A DNA stretch of 64,000 nt from Rapidithrix thailandica (GCF_039710355.1 NZ_JBDKWZ010000006.1:62001-126000); one strand, 5' to 3'. Positions 34,992-43,908 are shown, numbered from the stretch's first letter. Numbers and translations are program-made. The notes: generated by a model not told the origin, from the letters alone.

Positions 34992-36212
34992 TTAATTAGC
35001 CATAGCCGGCTCTTCTTCTTTCTGCTTTTTCTTTTCGTGGAATAGCATGGTAAACAGAATCAAAATAATACCACTGGCCATGGCAGGTACCATCCAGATG
35101 GTCGACCAATCGTGAGGAACGGTTCCTTCGGTTTTATAATATTCAACTACCTGTCCACTGATATAAGCTCCGATAAACATCCCGACCCCATAGGTAGCGA
35201 AAGCAATCAATCCTTGTGCAGCGTTTTTTACATTTTCACCCGCTTTCTTGTCCACATAAATTTGCCCGGTCACAAAGAAGAAGTCATAACATACTCCGTG
35301 CAATACAATTCCCACAAACAACATCCAGATTCCTTCATCAATATTTCCGTAAGAGAACATGATATAGCGGGCCACCCATGCAAACATCCCTACCATCAAC
35401 ATCTTCTTCACTCCTAGCCGGATAAAGAAAAACGGCATTACCAGCATAAACAAGATTTCGGACACTTGTCCCCAAGACATATTTCCGGCGGCATTTTCCA
35501 TCCCCAGCTCATTTAAAAAGGCATTGGTAAAGTTGTAGTAAAATGACAAGGGGATACAAATCAACATAGAAGCGATAAAGAATACAGAGAAGGAAAAGCT
35601 TTTAAACAACGAGATAGCATCCCAACCGATCACCTCTTTGATACCCACTTTCTTTCCTTTGTCTTTGGGAGGAGTATGCGGTAATAACAAACAGTAAAAA
35701 CCCATCAATGCCGAAACGCCCGAGGCAATATAGAAAGTAGTAGCCTGGTGTTCGATATTCAGCAGCCCTACCGTCCAGCCTGCTGCAATCCATCCGATTG
35801 TGCCTAACACTCTCACCCCCGGAAATTCTTTTCCCGGATCCTTCATTTGATTCATGGAAATGGAATTGGTCAAAGCGATGGTAGGCATATAACATATCGT
35901 GTAAGCCAAAAGCAGTAGGTAAAAATCGTCAAATAAGGTGGCATCGGCAGCTAAATAAAGAAAAACAGCACCCACCAAATGTAATACAAACAAAACTCTC
36001 TCCGAGGCAAAAAAACGGTCGGCAATCATCCCCATAAAAAACGGGGAAATCATGGCGGCAATGGCACCGGCTCCGTAAGCCATTCCAATCTGTACATCAC
36101 TAAACCCTAATGTTTTTCCTAAATAGGTGGACATTGTCACCGACCAGGCTCCCCAGATAAAATATTGAAGAAACATCATGGACGATAATTGAAAGCGCAC
36201 TTTTAACTTCAT
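34992..36212 (-). CDS. Nucleoside:H+ symporter-family MFS permease
   Basis: 406 aa, about twelve transmembrane helices. The N-terminus LKVRFQLSSMMFLQYFIWGAW and the loop MGMIADRFFASERVL are typical of the NupG/XapB-like nucleoside symporter family common in Bacteroidetes. A charged tail (FHEKKKQKEEEP) is cytoplasmic. Imports purine or pyrimidine nucleosides with protons in the characterised members; specificity here is inferred from family only. Transcribed alone. Confidence 0.85.
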   Translation of the reverse strand: MKLKVRFQLSSMMFLQYFIWGAWSVTMSTYLGKTLGFSDVQIGMAYGAGAIAAMISPFFMGMIADRFFASERVLFVLHLVGAVFLYLAADATLFDDFYLLLLAYTICYMPTIALTNSISMNQMKDPGKEFPGVRVLGTIGWIAAGWTVGLLNIEHQATTFYIASGVSALMGFYCLLLPHTPPKDKGKKVGIKEVIGWDAISLFKSFSFSVFFIASMLICIPLSFYYNFTNAFLNELGMENAAGNMSWGQVSEILFMLVMPFFFIRLGVKKMLMVGMFAWVARYIMFSYGNIDEGIWMLFVGIVLHGVCYDFFFVTGQIYVDKKAGENVKNAAQGLIAFATYGVGMFIGAYISGQVVEYYKTEGTVPHDWSTIWMVPAMASGIILILFTMLFHEKKKQKEEEPAMAN

Positions 36213-37152
36213 ATTTACTTTTTCGTTTAGCTATTATTTTAACAAGTTATTTACAAATTAGGCAATTTAGAGGTTCATAACTTTAAAGTATGTCAAAAAA
36301 GCCCGATCATTCTTGTAAATATACAAAATCTACGTAATCCTCCATGCAACTCAAAAAGAACTTCCTCCCCTATCCCGGAAAATCATTTCCGGAAGATTTC
36401 GGGTACATGCCTTTCACAACAAAACCCATCAAACCCCTATAATCCACTACTAATCAAACAGCTAACATCATTTCCATAAAAGCTATGCCTTTTAAAGATA
36501 CCCTTTCCCAAACAAACCACCAAGCGTAAACAAGCTCTACATACAGAGACACTATACTTGCCAACTGCAAACACCTTAAGGCCTATTTCCACATTGTTAT
36601 CAATCCGGTTGCGAGAGCACTACAAGTCACTCCGTTATCCACCAGGCCAGGTAACAGATACTGTTGAGAATTGCTTTTCTTTCGGTTTGTAGCAATTTTC
36701 CGATATTTTCATATTTTTTCACTAGCTCCCTAATTCTAAACAATCGTTTGTTTATCATTTTCAACTACTTAAAGCACAATCCGGCAGAATTTTCCCGCTC
36801 AAAAAACATGTAAGTTTTGTTAATTAATTGTAATATTCTTTGATCCATTATGAATTTTTCCGTACTTTGAAGTATCAATTACTACACAGCCGATTTGTCC
36901 TTTACATTCAATCCCATATCTTTTTAAACAATCACCTCAACTACCTATTCACAAGATTACAGAAGAAGGTTAGACTTTGTATGGAAGGGATTATTGCATG
37001 CAAATCAACATAAAAAAACTCCGTTCGACCAAGGTAATAGCCGGATAAAACACCATGTAAGTATTTTAACAAATATCACAAACCAAAGCAGTTATAAATT
37101 CAACTGCAATTTCTTGAAACCAGAAAATCGGAACTTCTTAAAAACGCTTGTT
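36213..37152. other. Long intergenic region
   Basis: About 940 bases of AT-rich sequence between divergent genes. One inverted repeat is visible at 36666-36700 (GAGAATTGCT / AGCAATTTTC, 15-base loop). A frame upstream of the HAD gene (from 36994) is open but its residues show no family features. I see no tRNA or rRNA. A regulatory RNA cannot be excluded. Confidence 0.4.
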
Positions 37153-37599
37153 ATGATAATAGCTGTAGATTTTGATGGAACCATTGTAGAACACAGGTAT
37201 CCGGAAATAGGCAATGCAAAACCCTTGGCTTTTGACGTACTTAAAGAGCTACAAAAGCAAGGACATCAGCTTATATTATGGACCTACCGGGATGGTGCCG
37301 AACTGGACGAAGCGGTGGAATTTTGCAGAAAACGAGGCTTGGAATTCTATGCTATCAATCACAGTCGCCCGAATGAAGATTTTGACCAGTTAGTAAGTCG
37401 AAAAATCTATGCCGATGTATATATTGACGACCGGAATATTGGCGGCTTTATCGGCTGGGAAAAAATCCGGGAACTACTCCTTGACAAAAGCTCTATTGGC
37501 TACCGCGCCCCCAGACAAGAAGAAAAACTAAAACATTCACCCAAAAACAAACCCGGATTTAATTTTAAATCATTCTTCAATATACTACTCGCTTGGTAA
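37153..37599 (+). CDS. HAD-superfamily phosphatase-like protein
   Basis: 148 aa from ATG at 37153. This start is chosen because the HAD motif I begins at once (MIIAVDFDGTIVEH), as in the small BT0820-like proteins of Bacteroidetes. Motif II is the Thr in LILWTYRDG, a lysine region lies around SRKIYADV, and motif IV is VYIDDRNIGG. No cap domain fits at this length. Substrate unknown; likely a small phosphorylated metabolite. A basic, low-complexity tail (PRQEEKLKHSPKNKPG) precedes a hydrophobic end (SFFNILLAW). A copy of the dispersed repeat starts ten bases after the stop. Confidence 0.8.
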   Translation: MIIAVDFDGTIVEHRYPEIGNAKPLAFDVLKELQKQGHQLILWTYRDGAELDEAVEFCRKRGLEFYAINHSRPNEDFDQLVSRKIYADVYIDDRNIGGFIGWEKIRELLLDKSSIGYRAPRQEEKLKHSPKNKPGFNFKSFFNILLAW

Positions 37600-37608
37600 A
37601 CTAATAAA

Positions 37609-37756
37609 GAAGTGGTTTACACTGAACATGGAATCCAAATCGGCTCATCAAGGCACTTTTTGAAAAGAATAGCCAAAGCTATTGTTGAAAAAAGGAACAC
37701 AGAGGAGGCGTTTTTGAAACATTTTTCAGGAAAAAGAAAAAGGTTAAATTCACTTC
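37609..37756 (+). repeat. Dispersed intergenic repeat, copy 2 of 3
   Basis: Aligns with 1488-1649 throughout but lacks 14 bases near its left end (CGTATAGTTTTTGA region). The 60-residue open frame over it (from 37612) is not called as a gene, because the other copies disrupt it. Confidence 0.65.
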
Positions 37757-37801
37757 AAAATAAACTCTTCAAACAAACGACTCACTCGTTATAAAAAAGA
37801 A

Positions 37802-37826
37802 CCGTTGCAGTAAAACACTGCAACGG
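37802..37826. terminator. Perfect short hairpin, possible terminator
   Basis: CCGTTGCAGT pairs with ACTGCAACGG around AAAAC. The A-rich left flank would be a T-tract on the minus strand, while the right flank has none, so plus-strand termination is uncertain. Confidence 0.45.
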
Positions 37827-38066
37827 CTTAAGTTGAGGATAGTTACATGTTTAACCATGTTATAATTTATAACGCAATAACTATACAACTCTTACATGGT
37901 ATTGAATTTTTCAAAGTGTATTTTTTCGCTTTTTCATAGGTTTTCAACCCGATAAGGCTTTAATTTTCTTTTAGCTGAAAAACCACCTTCCTGCATACAT
38001 AAATTGCATTCACCCCTAATTCTTTCCCTTATAGGCCCTACATTAGCCGGAAAACACGCTAAGTCG

Positions 38067-38447
38067 ATGAATGCAAAAACCTCTCACAAACTCCTGACCT
38101 TCTCCATTGCCCTTGTATGGTTTATCAACGGATTCTATTGTAAAATCCTGAACCTGGTTCCAAGGCACCAACAAATTGTTGCCCACATATTGGGGAATGA
38201 GAATGCTGATATTTTCACCAAAATGATCGGTACCTCAGAAGTTTTTATGGTCGTCTGGATCATCAGTAGAACCTACTCCCGCATCAACGCTATCACCCAA
38301 ATCCTGATTGTGGTAGTAATGAATATCCTGGAATTGATCATTGCACCGGATTTATTACTTTGGGGAAAATTCAATTTACTCTTTGCTTTATTGTTTTGTA
38401 TACTTGTTTACTTCAATGAGTTTATACTGAATCGCAAAACTACCTAA
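38067..38447 (+). CDS. DoxX-like small integral membrane protein
   Basis: 126 aa from ATG at 38067 (MNAKTSHKLLTF); an upstream in-frame ATG at 38004 has no support. Four hydrophobic helices (FSIALVWFINGFYCKILNL; FMVVWIISRTYS; QILIVVVMNILELI; LLFALLFCILVYF), as in DoxX-like proteins. The WFINGFYCKILN.VPRHQ.IV pattern is typical of the DoxX-like members that precede DUF2071 genes in Bacteroidetes. First of four tightly packed genes. Function unknown. Confidence 0.75.
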   Translation: MNAKTSHKLLTFSIALVWFINGFYCKILNLVPRHQQIVAHILGNENADIFTKMIGTSEVFMVVWIISRTYSRINAITQILIVVVMNILELIIAPDLLLWGKFNLLFALLFCILVYFNEFILNRKTT

Positions 38448-38458
38448 CCTTATCCTCT

Positions 38459-39202
38459 ATGCTCTCAACTTTAAAGAATCATCCTTTTGCCGTGGAAGCT
38501 TTTTTTGAGCGTTCGGTGGTATTAACCTTTGCCGTTCCCCAAAAAGAACTACAAGCATTGATCCCCGAATGCCTGAGCTTGGATACGTTCCAAGATCAAT
38601 GGGCTTTTCTTGCCATTGCCATGGTTCAAACCCGCAACCTCAGACCCAAAGGCTTTCCCGGTTTTTTAGGGAATAATTTTTTCCTTATAGGATACCGTGT
38701 TTTTGTCCGGTATGTCAATGCAAAAGGGAAACGGCTAAGAGGATTATATATACTTAAATCGGAAACGGACAGCGCTCAAATGAAATTTATGGGAAACCTG
38801 TTTACGCATTACCAATACACTACTACGGATATCCAACAAACCCGTCACCCAAACACAAGCAAGTTCACCTCAAAGTACTCTGACTTTAGCATTGAAATAG
38901 AGGAAAAGCCGGAACAAGATCTTTTACTTCCTCCGGAATCCCCCTTTGCCAATTGGAAAGAAGCCAGACGGTTTGCCGGACCCCTGCCATTTACATTTAC
39001 TTACCTGCCCGCTTCTAAAAAGGTCGTCATCATTGAAGGGGTAAGACAAAACTGGCAACCCAAACCCCTGGAGGTAAAGCATCACCGGATTTCTTTTTTG
39101 GATTCCTTAAACCTTCATGACATCCGGTTGGCCAATGCATTTTACATTCAAAACATTCCTTATTATTGGAAAAAAGGCAAAGTAGAAACATGGCAGGGAT
39201 AA
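38459..39202 (+). CDS. DUF2071 (YqjF-like) family protein
   Basis: 247 aa, cytoplasmic. Family features include VVLTFAVPQKELQALIPECL near the N-terminus, AIAMVQTRNLRPKGFP, and a later RFAGPLPFTF block. DUF2071 proteins have an acetoacetate-decarboxylase-like fold; their activity is not established. It starts 11 bases after the DoxX-like gene, and its last codons overlap the methyltransferase start by 13 bases, so the genes are translationally linked. Confidence 0.85.
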   Translation: MLSTLKNHPFAVEAFFERSVVLTFAVPQKELQALIPECLSLDTFQDQWAFLAIAMVQTRNLRPKGFPGFLGNNFFLIGYRVFVRYVNAKGKRLRGLYILKSETDSAQMKFMGNLFTHYQYTTTDIQQTRHPNTSKFTSKYSDFSIEIEEKPEQDLLLPPESPFANWKEARRFAGPLPFTFTYLPASKKVVIIEGVRQNWQPKPLEVKHHRISFLDSLNLHDIRLANAFYIQNIPYYWKKGKVETWQG

Positions 39203-39951
39203 GAAAACCTTTTCAGGGGATATGGAACATTATCCGGTTCAACTGGCATTTTTACGCATTGGCTTTTGGGATAGCTATAGTGGCACTATCAGGCAGCCAG
39301 TACCTCCCCGTTTCATTCCGGATTTACCCAAGTGTAATCAGTATTTTAATCCTTGTAACCAGCTTGATTTCTTTATTGGTTTCCATGTATGTTTACGATT
39401 TTTCTTCATTGTACAAAATGACTTGGCTAAACTATGTCAAAAAAGTAAAGAAAGCCCGGATACTAAACATTCATGCCGGATTTGACGAAACCAGCCAACT
39501 CCTTAACAGCCATTATCCGGATGCCGGACTTACCGTATTCGATTTTTACGACCCTGCGAAGCACACGGAAGTTTCCATAAAGCGGGCCAGAAAAGTCTAC
39601 CCTCCTTATCCGAATACCCGGAAGACAAGTACCACCCAACTTCCTTTGGACTCACACACAACCGATATCGTATTTATTTTACTATCCGCACACGAAATCA
39701 GAGAGGAATCAGAGCGGCAACAATTTTTTCATGAACTGCGAAGAGTTCTTAAACCATCGGGGCAAATTGTGATTGTTGAACATTTAAGAAACCTCCCAAA
39801 CTTTATCGCCTACACTATCGGCTTCTTTCATTTTATTCCTCAATCCTCTTGGTTGCTTTCTTTTCAAAAAGCGAACTTGCACATCGTTACTAAAAAAAAC
39901 ATTACCCCCTTTATCACTCTCTTTATTCTTGAAAATGGAAATCCATCTTAA
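39190..39951 (+). CDS. Membrane-anchored class I SAM-dependent methyltransferase
   Basis: 253 aa from ATG at 39190, overlapping the DUF2071 gene. Two N-terminal transmembrane helices (FYALAFGIAIVALSGSQYL; VISILILVTSLISLLVSMYV) precede a methyltransferase-like domain. The SAM motif I is degenerate (RILNIHAGFDETS in place of a glycine-rich loop). Motif LPLDSHTTDIVFIL and the post-motif block FFHELRRVLKPSGQIVIVEHLRN are clear. Probably acts on a lipid or quinone at the membrane; substrate unknown. The 3' end overlaps the next gene. Confidence 0.8.
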   Translation: MAGIRKPFQGIWNIIRFNWHFYALAFGIAIVALSGSQYLPVSFRIYPSVISILILVTSLISLLVSMYVYDFSSLYKMTWLNYVKKVKKARILNIHAGFDETSQLLNSHYPDAGLTVFDFYDPAKHTEVSIKRARKVYPPYPNTRKTSTTQLPLDSHTTDIVFILLSAHEIREESERQQFFHELRRVLKPSGQIVIVEHLRNLPNFIAYTIGFFHFIPQSSWLLSFQKANLHIVTKKNITPFITLFILENGNPS

Positions 39952-40333
39952 AATTACCGGCACACTCCTTATCGTATTGGCAGGCATACATGTCATCTTT
40001 CCTAAGTATTTCAATTGGGAAAACGAACTTAAGTCACTCAGTCTGATCAATAAGCAAATGATGGGCATCCATACCTTTTTCGTAGCCCTAATAGTGTTGC
40101 TTATGGGATTACTATGTGTAACCTCCGCAAAAGAGCTATTGCACACACCTTTGGGAAGCAAAGTCGCATTAGGATTGGGAATCTTTTGGCTACTCCGCTT
40201 ACTGGTTCAATTTTTCGGCTATTCCTCCAAACTCTGGCGCGGCAAGAAATTCGAAACCTTCGTTCATATTGTATTTTCCGCACTTTGGACCTATCTCACC
40301 GGCATCTTTCTGGCTGTGTATTGGATGAGTTGA
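39935..40333 (+). CDS. Small four-helix integral membrane protein, unknown function
   Basis: 132 aa from ATG at 39935 (a TTG six bases upstream is an alternative). Four hydrophobic segments (LKITGTLLIVLAGIHVIFP; FFVALIVLLMGLLCV; ALGLGIFWLLRLLVQFF; ALWTYLTGIFLAVYW). It overlaps the end of the methyltransferase gene and is the last gene of the four-gene cluster. No family name recognised. Co-occurrence suggests a membrane-associated modification pathway with its neighbours. Confidence 0.7.
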   Translation: MEIHLKITGTLLIVLAGIHVIFPKYFNWENELKSLSLINKQMMGIHTFFVALIVLLMGLLCVTSAKELLHTPLGSKVALGLGIFWLLRLLVQFFGYSSKLWRGKKFETFVHIVFSALWTYLTGIFLAVYWMS

Positions 40334-40350
40334 GTTCTCATTCAAACAAA

Positions 40351-40377
40351 CTGTGCTCACATAGCGCACTTTTTTTC
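40351..40377 (+). terminator. Weak terminator after the four-gene cluster
   Basis: GTGC...GCAC short stem followed directly by seven T residues, 18 bases after the stop codon. The stem is only about 5 bp, so confidence is low. Confidence 0.4.
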
Positions 40378-40574
40378 AGTTAAAAGAAGTTCAATCATCC
40401 GGCTTTACCGTTTAACACCTCCTATTTTCACAAAACCGGGAATACGCATACTAAGATGAATTTGGTATTTTTTCTCTTAAAGTATTATACTTGTGTTATT
40501 ATGCTATGGATAAATGGAATATTTTGGTTATCCGGTAGTTGGAAGTAATTTACCCCTTGAAATAGATTAAAATC

Positions 40575-41003
40575 ATGAGTAAATACATTGACACAAATCC
40601 TGAAGCAGGAAAAGAGTTTTATCAAAATTTCCACGACAAAGGAAAAATCGTAATGTTGAATTTACTGAAGTTTAGAACAACGGCTGATTACACAAACTTC
40701 GAAGAATTAAAACCTACTCGGGAAATCAGCGGTGAAGAAGCCTACCAATTGTATATGGACTACACTTTACCTGAATTAGAAAAAGCAGGAAGCCGGATTA
40801 TCTATTATGGACAGAGCAAAAGTTTTCTAATAGGACCCGACCCGGAAAAATGGGATGCTGTACTATTGGTTGAGCACGAATCTGTTTTGAAGTTTATGGA
40901 ATTTGCCCAAAATAAAGATTATCTGAAAAATGCAGGGCATCGTACCGCGGCATTAGAAGATTCAAGATTATTACCCTCAGCCGAAATAAAAAATTACACC
41001 TAA
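40575..41003 (+). CDS. DUF1330-like protein, first gene of the cassette-like region
   Basis: 142 aa, small cytoplasmic protein. GKIVMLNLLKFR and the later SFLIGPDPEKWDAVLLVEHES match the dimeric alpha-beta barrel DUF1330/EthD-like group. The stop codon TAA is part of the first attC-like arm (CCTAACAATGC). No comparable site lies upstream; GGTAGTTGGAAG at about 40540-40551 could be a degenerate left boundary. Biochemical function not known. Confidence 0.8.
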   Translation: MSKYIDTNPEAGKEFYQNFHDKGKIVMLNLLKFRTTADYTNFEELKPTREISGEEAYQLYMDYTLPELEKAGSRIIYYGQSKSFLIGPDPEKWDAVLLVEHESVLKFMEFAQNKDYLKNAGHRTAALEDSRLLPSAEIKNYT

Positions 41004-41108
41004 CAATGCTTATGGTGGGTGAAATGTTAAATTCAAGGCTTTCGGCTCTTAGCCAAGTTCATCTTGAGTAGATTCGAAAATCGCTACAAATCATATATGA
41101 GACCGTTG
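40998..41108 (+). repeat. attC-like site A
   Basis: Left arm CCTAACAATGCTTATG, right arm CATATATGAGACCGTTG. The right arm shares its GAGACCGTTG end with sites B, D and E. The interior has a small hairpin (GGCTTTCGGCTCTTAGCC). Arm complementarity is partial. Confidence 0.55.
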
Positions 41109-41130
41109 TGGGGGATCAAAAAAGCATTAA

Positions 41131-41349
41131 ATATCAACTTTATCAGAAATATTAATTCATCCTTTAAATAAGGAAGAAGTTATTTCTTTTTTGTCAAGTT
41201 ATTATGATGATTTTCAGCCTTGGCTGAAAAAGTTGGGATTCAAATGGACAAAAGAATATGAAACATATAAAGATTATATGCATCTCGAAATATTAGGAGA
41301 AAATAAACTCTCCCCAACAAAACCTAAACTGCATGAAAACACAGTTTAG
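41131..41349 (+). pseudogene. Remnant of a small cassette gene
   Basis: An open stretch with protein-like composition (LNKEEVISFLSSYYDDF, WLKKLGFKWTKEYETYK) ending at TAG 41347. It has no ATG or plausible start after the in-frame stop at 41128. It lies where the array would place a gene, between site A and the amidohydrolase. Family not recognised. Confidence 0.4.
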
Positions 41350-41418
41350 TCGAGATCCTCGACAATTACGGTAACAAAAGCCGGAACTCATCGCCCCATC
41401 ATCAATCAAAAAATCTAC

Positions 41419-42843
41419 ATGAAATACTCAAAACTTCTCATTCTATTGATATTTATCAGCCTCCGTTTACATGCACAAAACAAATCACAAATAGAAATCA
41501 AAAATCCAGAGAACACTACTTATGCCATCAAAAACGTAAGCATAATTCCGATGACAATGAACAATGAAGTCATCGAAAAGGCAACCATAGTCATTCAGAA
41601 TAAAAAAATACTATCCATTAATGATAGGATTCCTGCCGGTGCAACAACAATAGACGGAAAAGGAAAATGGCTCATTCCCGGACTCATTGATATGCACGTA
41701 CATAACCTGGCGGATGGACCGTATAAATCTTATCCTACAAAAGGCCCGGCACTACATTTTGATACACAAAATTTTATGACACTTTATGTGGCGAATGGAG
41801 TGACTACCGTATTTGAACTAAGCGCAAGGGCAGAACATATTGGACAACGAAACGAAATATTAAGAGGTGATATTATAGGACCCCGAATCGCTTTAGCAGG
41901 GTTAATAGATGGAAGTAATGCCAATATGACTGCAACAACACCCTCCGAAGGAAGGCAAACCGTTAGGCTTGCAAAAGGGGAAGGTTATGAGTTCATAAAA
42001 GTATATTCGCAATTGAATAAAGCAACGTTTAAGGCGATTGTAGACGAAGCTGAAAAGCAAAAAATGAAAGTTGTCGGGCACATACCCAATGAATTTAAAA
42101 ACAATACAGAAGAAGCTTTTGTACCGCATTTCGGTTTGGTTGCACATGCAGAAGAATTTTCTAAACAAACAGACCGGTTTACCGACAAAGAAGCCGAAAG
42201 GTTTGCAAGCATGAGCAAAAAGAATGGCACTTGGTTAATTCCGAATTTATCTAACCTTGTGTACATCGCAAAACAGGCACGCTCACTCGATAGCGTTCGA
42301 AATCTTGAAAGTTTCAAATATGTGCATCCGCTAATGCAGAGCAAATGGATTGTCTCTAATCAATACAATCAAGGTACAAATGCCCAACGAATTGCTTACT
42401 ACGATGAACTGGTTGACTTCCACCGTAAGATTGTCAAGGCGTTTAAAAAAGAAGGAGTCCCTATAGTAGCGGGAACAGATGCAGGAACGTCAGGTATCGT
42501 ATGGGGATTTTCACTTCATGATGAATTAAAACTTTTGACAGAAGCCGGTTTAAATAATGAAGAAGCCCTGGCCGCTGCTACACGTTTAGCTGCCGAGTGG
42601 CTAGAAATTGACGATAAAATAGGAACAATCGAACCCGGCAAGTTTGCGGATTTAATATTATTAGACAAAAACCCTTTGGAAAACATTCGCAATACGGGTA
42701 AAATTTCCGGAGTTTTTGTGAATGGCCAGTGGCTTGATAAACATAAAATGGATACGATGCTTTCAGAGGTGGCGAAATGGAACAAAGCCAACAAAGAGAA
42801 ATATAATTGGAAAGAAACCCTCAAAAAAATAAGAGGAAAATAA
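41419..42843 (+). CDS. Secreted amidohydrolase-family metal-dependent hydrolase
   Basis: 474 aa with a signal peptide (LLILLIFISLRLHA|Q). Imidazolonepropionase/prolidase-like amidohydrolase: first metal motif GLIDMHVHN (H93, H95), candidate bridging lysine in FIKVYSQ, His in VVGHIPNE and VAHAEEF, and the catalytic Asp in VAGTDAGTS (about D354). C-terminal sandwich with LILLDKNPLENI. Members hydrolyse cyclic amides or dipeptides; substrate unknown. It is the only large gene in its unit and lies between the attC-like sites A and B. Confidence 0.9.
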   Translation: MKYSKLLILLIFISLRLHAQNKSQIEIKNPENTTYAIKNVSIIPMTMNNEVIEKATIVIQNKKILSINDRIPAGATTIDGKGKWLIPGLIDMHVHNLADGPYKSYPTKGPALHFDTQNFMTLYVANGVTTVFELSARAEHIGQRNEILRGDIIGPRIALAGLIDGSNANMTATTPSEGRQTVRLAKGEGYEFIKVYSQLNKATFKAIVDEAEKQKMKVVGHIPNEFKNNTEEAFVPHFGLVAHAEEFSKQTDRFTDKEAERFASMSKKNGTWLIPNLSNLVYIAKQARSLDSVRNLESFKYVHPLMQSKWIVSNQYNQGTNAQRIAYYDELVDFHRKIVKAFKKEGVPIVAGTDAGTSGIVWGFSLHDELKLLTEAGLNNEEALAAATRLAAEWLEIDDKIGTIEPGKFADLILLDKNPLENIRNTGKISGVFVNGQWLDKHKMDTMLSEVAKWNKANKEKYNWKETLKKIRGK

Positions 42844-42886
42844 TAATATGCTAAACCAGGTAACTACTCATAGCCGAGACCGTTGT
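42844..42886 (+). repeat. attC-like site B (left side shortened)
   Basis: Right arm ACTACTCATAGCCGAGACCGTTGT is intact (given here in two parts: ACTACTCATAGCC and GAGACCGTTGT). The left side is only ATATGCTAAACC, suggesting deletion of most of the site. Confidence 0.55.
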
Positions 42887-42900
42887 ACACTAATTTCGCC

Positions 42901-43695
42901 ATGGAAAAAAAATCAGCAAAACAAACTGGACTTTACTACCTAGTACTCCTGACGGTGTTACTTATAATTTCTGAATTAGTTTTTAGACATATCACTGAAG
43001 CAGAAATTGAGGAAACAGTGGTCAAGGTTCTTATCGTCGGGATTCCTTTAATATTCGTATTCCTAGGACATAAATGGGCAAAGTGGGTTGCTTCTATGAT
43101 TCTCATTTTGAACGGAGCAATCTCTTTGGTCGGTGTTTATCAACTGGATTCGCAGGGCCTCTATATTGTTGGATTGTATAATGTCTTTTTTGCTGTTGTA
43201 TTACATATTTCCAAAAAGATTAAACCATTCTTTTCAAACGGCCATGAGCTACAAGTTGAGGCTACGGAAGAAGCAATGAAGATCAATTCTGAAAGTTTTG
43301 ATTACCCCTATTTGCTGACGAGATATAAGGCAGCTTTGCTAGAGGGACTTCTGCTAGTTGGGATATTTGCCACCCTAATGATTTTGACCAAAAACCCGGA
43401 AAACAGGCCGACATCATTTATCATCTACATTGTTATTGCAATACTTTATGAACCCATTATGCTAACAGCTTTTGCAGGAACATTGGGACATAAGATCATG
43501 AGAATTAAAATAAAAGCTATTCAAGATACATCGAAGAACATTAACCTTTTTCAAGGAGTCATTCGAATCTTAAGTAAAATCATATTGGGCTGGCTTTCTT
43601 TCTTAACCATCAACCTTAATCCGGAACATCACGCAATTCATGATTATTTAAGTGCAAGCATAGTCCTGAACGATCCCAAAGTGCACAACAAATGA
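42901..43695 (+). CDS. RDD-family membrane protein
   Basis: 264 aa from ATG at 42901. Two or three N-terminal hydrophobic helices (YYLVLLTVLLIISELVF; VLIVGIPLIFVFLG; WVASMILILNGAISLVG), then an RDD-like domain from about residue 140: TRYKAALLEGLLLVGIF, a central FAGTLGHKIMRIKI, and HAIHDYLSASIV at the end, the usual RDD signature order. RDD proteins are small membrane proteins, some linked to ion exchange; role unknown here. It is a one-gene unit between sites B and C. Confidence 0.8.
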   Translation: MEKKSAKQTGLYYLVLLTVLLIISELVFRHITEAEIEETVVKVLIVGIPLIFVFLGHKWAKWVASMILILNGAISLVGVYQLDSQGLYIVGLYNVFFAVVLHISKKIKPFFSNGHELQVEATEEAMKINSESFDYPYLLTRYKAALLEGLLLVGIFATLMILTKNPENRPTSFIIYIVIAILYEPIMLTAFAGTLGHKIMRIKIKAIQDTSKNINLFQGVIRILSKIILGWLSFLTINLNPEHHAIHDYLSASIVLNDPKVHNK

Positions 43696-43887
43696 TATGA
43701 ACGCATGTCTCAAACTACCAGTTTGAAACTGAACTACAAATCCCTTACTTTATAAGAAAGTAATTTAGAGCATGGTTAAAATTCGTTGCCGGGGCCGTCC
43801 CTTTGATGATGAAAATGTTCAGCCCGAAAGGTGAAATTTAACTATGCTCTTAGTCCAGAGGCACAGCATCATACCTGGGCGTTATAT
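43684..43887 (+). repeat. attC-like site C, interrupted by a MITE
   Basis: Left arm GCACAACAAATGATATGAA (overlapping the upstream stop), right arm CATCATACCTGGGCGTTATAT. GCACAAC and GTTATAT act as R''- and R'-like cores, and TGATATG / CATCATAC as L-like arms. The spacer contains a hairpin (CAAACTACCAGTTTG) and the MITE at 43764-43852. Confidence 0.5.
43764..43852. mobile_element. MITE-like element, copy 3 of 3
   Basis: About 89 bases with ends TTTAGAGCATGGTTAAA and TTTAACTATGCTCTTA (terminal inverted repeats). It is shorter than copies 1 and 2 and in the opposite orientation to copy 2, sharing GGGGCCGTCCCTTTGATGATG-type interior sequence. Confidence 0.7.
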
Positions 43888-43908
43888 GCAATTAAAAAAC
43901 CAATTTGA

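Noticed and set aside
36994..37152. Upstream extension of the HAD gene
   Set aside because: HAD motif I begins at the internal ATG (37153), as in homologues of this size.
37612..37794. 60-codon frame after the HAD gene
   Set aside because: It lies in a dispersed repeat whose other copies break the frame, and it extends into unrelated sequence.
40334..40574. Integron attI site or integrase at the left boundary of the array
   Set aside because: No tyrosine recombinase gene lies in the window, and the GGTAGTTGGAAG sequence near 40545 is too weak to call attI.
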